From Spongospora subterranea (taxonomy: Eukaryota > Endomyxa > Phytomyxea > Plasmodiophorida > Plasmodiophoridae), in NCBI GenBank assembly GCA_900404475.1, contig OUQQ01000138.1:1-35058 (forward strand): DNA of 35,058 nucleotides, in the 5' to 3' direction. The translations under genes were made by a program, and so were the position numbers. Within the stretch, counting starts at the first letter, position 1. Every line of letters starts with the position of its first letter. Below, in pieces: positions 33,201 to 35,058 of the stretch. The notes beneath the pieces are model-generated. The model was given only the letters and a program-made list of their open reading frames with translations, did not search any database and was not told where the DNA came from.

Positions 33201-34325
33201 CTGTTCAAAGGAGTCGAAACATTTACTTGAATAGTGTGATCTAACGATCCTGTAGCAAAGCACATGGACCCCACGTTACAGATGGAAGTGATTCCCTCTT
33301 TATGACCATTCACCCAATGCGGAATATCACATGGAGTGAACTGCAACGCACTGTCCAAATGCCACGTGCCCAGTGCTCCGCTGGCACACCCGGACACTAG
33401 GAGGCGCGGCCGTGCCAACCAGCAAAGTGCCGTGACTGGCTCACGGCATCTCACGAGACCATGCGCGTTGCTGCGCAACCCTACAGCCTCAATCGAATCG
33501 CTGGTAGCGTAAATGAAAGCGGGAAGATGATGGGAACACGCAATGGCGTTGAGATCGGATCGACATAACGAGACTGTAACGCAAACTCGTAGTGTTTCCG
33601 GGCTTAAAACATGGATGCATTTAGCGCCATCAACATGGGCAATTAGTTCATCTGTATCTGGCGCATAGGTAATTTGTTTTGCTTGTTGTCGCGGACGCAG
33701 GCACCCCACGTTGCCGAAAAGGTTATAACGGCGATTCACGCTAGCACGGTTCCTATTTAGGCCATATAGAAATAAAGTCTCCAGAAATTCATCTAATAAA
33801 AACACCAGTGAGTGACCTATTTCATTTTTTTATGGCTAAGAAACGAGATAAAGGAAAATTTGAAACTGCAAAAGTAGCGAGACCATTACAATCAATGTAA
33901 TAATATTATCAACTTCATTGAAATTTTATCATGCGATCCTGCGTTTTCCAATGTGGAAGCTGAAATTCATTTTTTTCCTGAAAAGCTGCAGTGCTAAATC
34001 CTTCAAAAATTGAGAGTCAAAACCTAAGTGGCGTACTGAAATCCAAATCTCCGTTCCCGTTCAAATCCATCGACCGGAACATGATAACTAGGCCGAGTGC
34101 GTAATGGCCCACAGATCTTGAATATGAACCAGAAAGATGACACCGACGTCGCAAAACAGTCAACATGCATTCCACAAATTCCCGCTCGTTGACGCCATTT
34201 GCCAACTGGGCCCCGATGTCGAACAAGGCGTTTTCATCCAACGATGACAGAATTTGGTCGTTTAGCTGCCCCAGGCAAGCCAATTGTTCACCTAGGAGCC
34301 TCCGAGGCGTTCGGTCATCTACCAT
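30240..34325 (-). CDS. EF-hand plus WD40-repeat protein (WDR49/WDR64/WDY type), 7 exons
   Basis: Exons, 5' to 3' on the minus strand: 34037-34325, 33227-33792, 32914-32964, 32551-32814, 31946-32351, 31311-31799, 30240-31072. All are GT-AG and in phase, giving 965 residues. An N-terminal EF-hand loop at residues 87-98 (DLNGNGDLDFNE) is canonical, with Glu at position 12. At least two WD40 propellers follow; typical repeats are GCASGALGTWHL, FATGSLDHTIQVW, AAGSYDRFVSVWN, ITAHDRMIRIWN and WIGDAQGFVTGWD. The C-terminal 130 residues or so are basic and Ser-rich (RRRRKSTLKRAST). The length is in the range I recall for the WDR49/WDR64/WDY group. Family members are poorly characterised; several are testis or cilium linked in other animals. 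An in-frame TAA just upstream supports Met at 34325. Confidence 0.9.
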
Positions 34326-34559
34326 GGCACACCCAGATTAGTCACTTATTCCTGAAAGAAGAATACTTGCACTACTGCCTACACGCAGCAAGCACCTTTG
34401 ATCGTTGATCTTCGGAACAGTACCCTGCCCCTGTGTCGACTACTCTTACATCCATACCCGTTGACTTTTTCCCAAGTCGCATCGCGGAGTTATTTTTTCG
34501 CGGATTCTTGGTGAAATCATGATAACAATGCGTCAATAAGTCGAACCCCAACCCTACAA
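34326..34559. other. Short gap between two minus-strand genes
   Basis: A 234-base spacer separates the stop of the right-edge gene from the start of the EF-hand/WD40 gene on the same strand. It should contain the latter's promoter or, if the two are co-transcribed, the intercistronic region. No motif stands out. Confidence 0.4.
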
Positions 34560-34961
34560 TCAAAGATCAGTTTCTGTGGTCATGGATGACACTGATATGA
34601 TATCCCTGTCGCCGCCGAGGTGTGTTGTAACAGCTTTTTCAGTAATTCGATAGGGATCAATGAAACGGACATCAAGTTTCCGCTCGGCCTAGAAGTTGGT
34701 AAATCCGTAGCAATACCTGATCTTGACGTTGAATGCAGGACCAATACAGCGCCGACGATCAGCTGCTTTTTGCATCGTTCCCGTAGCGTTCGTAGGTTGC
34801 TGCTGTAGAAACGTGCGTATTTTCTGCAGGTGGAGTGCCCTTTCTTCGGCGGATGGGCAAACGGAATCCTTCCAGACAACCAAATCCGATCTTGGACGGC
34901 CAGGTGAAATACTGCCTGGGCACTGACACAAATTGGATTCGCCTTTGAAAACAGACAACAA
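34560..34961 (-). CDS. 3' part of an unrecognised gene, partial
   Basis: The last exon (34560-34688) and a preceding one (34728 upward, open to about 34961) join in phase 0 if a 39-nt GTCAAG...TTCTAG intron is removed. The merged frame is polar and helix-rich (DSVCPSAEERALHLQKIRTF; KLDVRFIDPYRITEKAV) and ends SVSSMTTETDL. ETDL fits a class I PDZ ligand. Without the intron the frame hits TAG at the acceptor. A competing GTATTG donor gives a 28-nt intron and another frame, less likely on length. No family recognised; the 5' part lies beyond or near the window edge. Confidence 0.45.
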
Positions 34962-35058
34962 ACGCGACAGAAAGCGTTAAACGCTTTGAGAGCGATAAAA
35001 GGATTTTGTTTTTGGTCAAAATTTGAAAATCGAGGTTTTTATCCTTATGAAAAAGATG

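Overview
The window reads as compact metazoan nuclear DNA, most probably from a nematode. Genes are broken by many very short GT-AG introns (typically 45-60 nt, some 35-46 nt) with T-rich acceptors. Most neighbours lie a few hundred bases apart, and the conserved proteins (mitochondrial aconitase, a BEACH-WD40 protein, an R-SNARE, an EF-hand/WD40 protein) are animal-type. The nematode assignment is inference; no species-diagnostic gene is visible. All exon models were built by hand from reading-frame phase and splice sites and compared with family sequences from memory. No search was run.

Layout. (a) 1-3.5 kb: no host gene recognised; short tandem repeats and a decayed Ty3/gypsy-type integrase region on the minus strand. 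(b) 3.54-6.99 kb (+): complete 14-exon mitochondrial aconitase. (c) 7.25-7.64 kb: an imperfect long direct duplication just upstream of (d) 7.74-8.91 kb (+), a 4-exon single-pass type I membrane protein of unknown family. (e) 9.18-9.78 kb (-): an intronless secreted orphan. (f) 10.1-11.1 kb: two inverted relics of a pogo/Tigger-type transposase. (g) 11.3-18.5 kb: a loosely filled accessory stretch with a candidate tiny secreted peptide, an intact 7-TM-like intronless gene (12.4-13.2 kb), a tRNA-Lys(CTT), two near-perfect foldback hairpins, a 3-exon orphan with an N-terminal signal or anchor segment (17.3-17.8 kb), and several coding-like but unassembled fragments. (h) 18.7-28.9 kb (+): a roughly 41-exon neurobeachin-family BEACH protein. 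(i) 29.17-29.57 kb (-): a 94-residue R-SNARE, tail-to-tail with the BEACH gene. (j) 30.24-34.33 kb (-): a 7-exon EF-hand/WD40 protein of the WDR49/WDR64/WDY type. (k) 34.56 kb to the right edge (-): the 3' part of an unrecognised gene.

The conserved genes do not form one pathway. Aconitase is a TCA-cycle enzyme, while the BEACH protein and the R-SNARE both belong to membrane traffic. The notable regional pattern is a block of roughly 10 kb (7.7-18.5 kb) holding orphan secreted or membrane proteins, transposase relics and foldbacks between two slowly evolving genes. No clear new multi-gene system is evident. The best leads are the long foldback at 15960-16057, the orphan secreted/membrane gene block, and the duplication upstream of the type I membrane gene.
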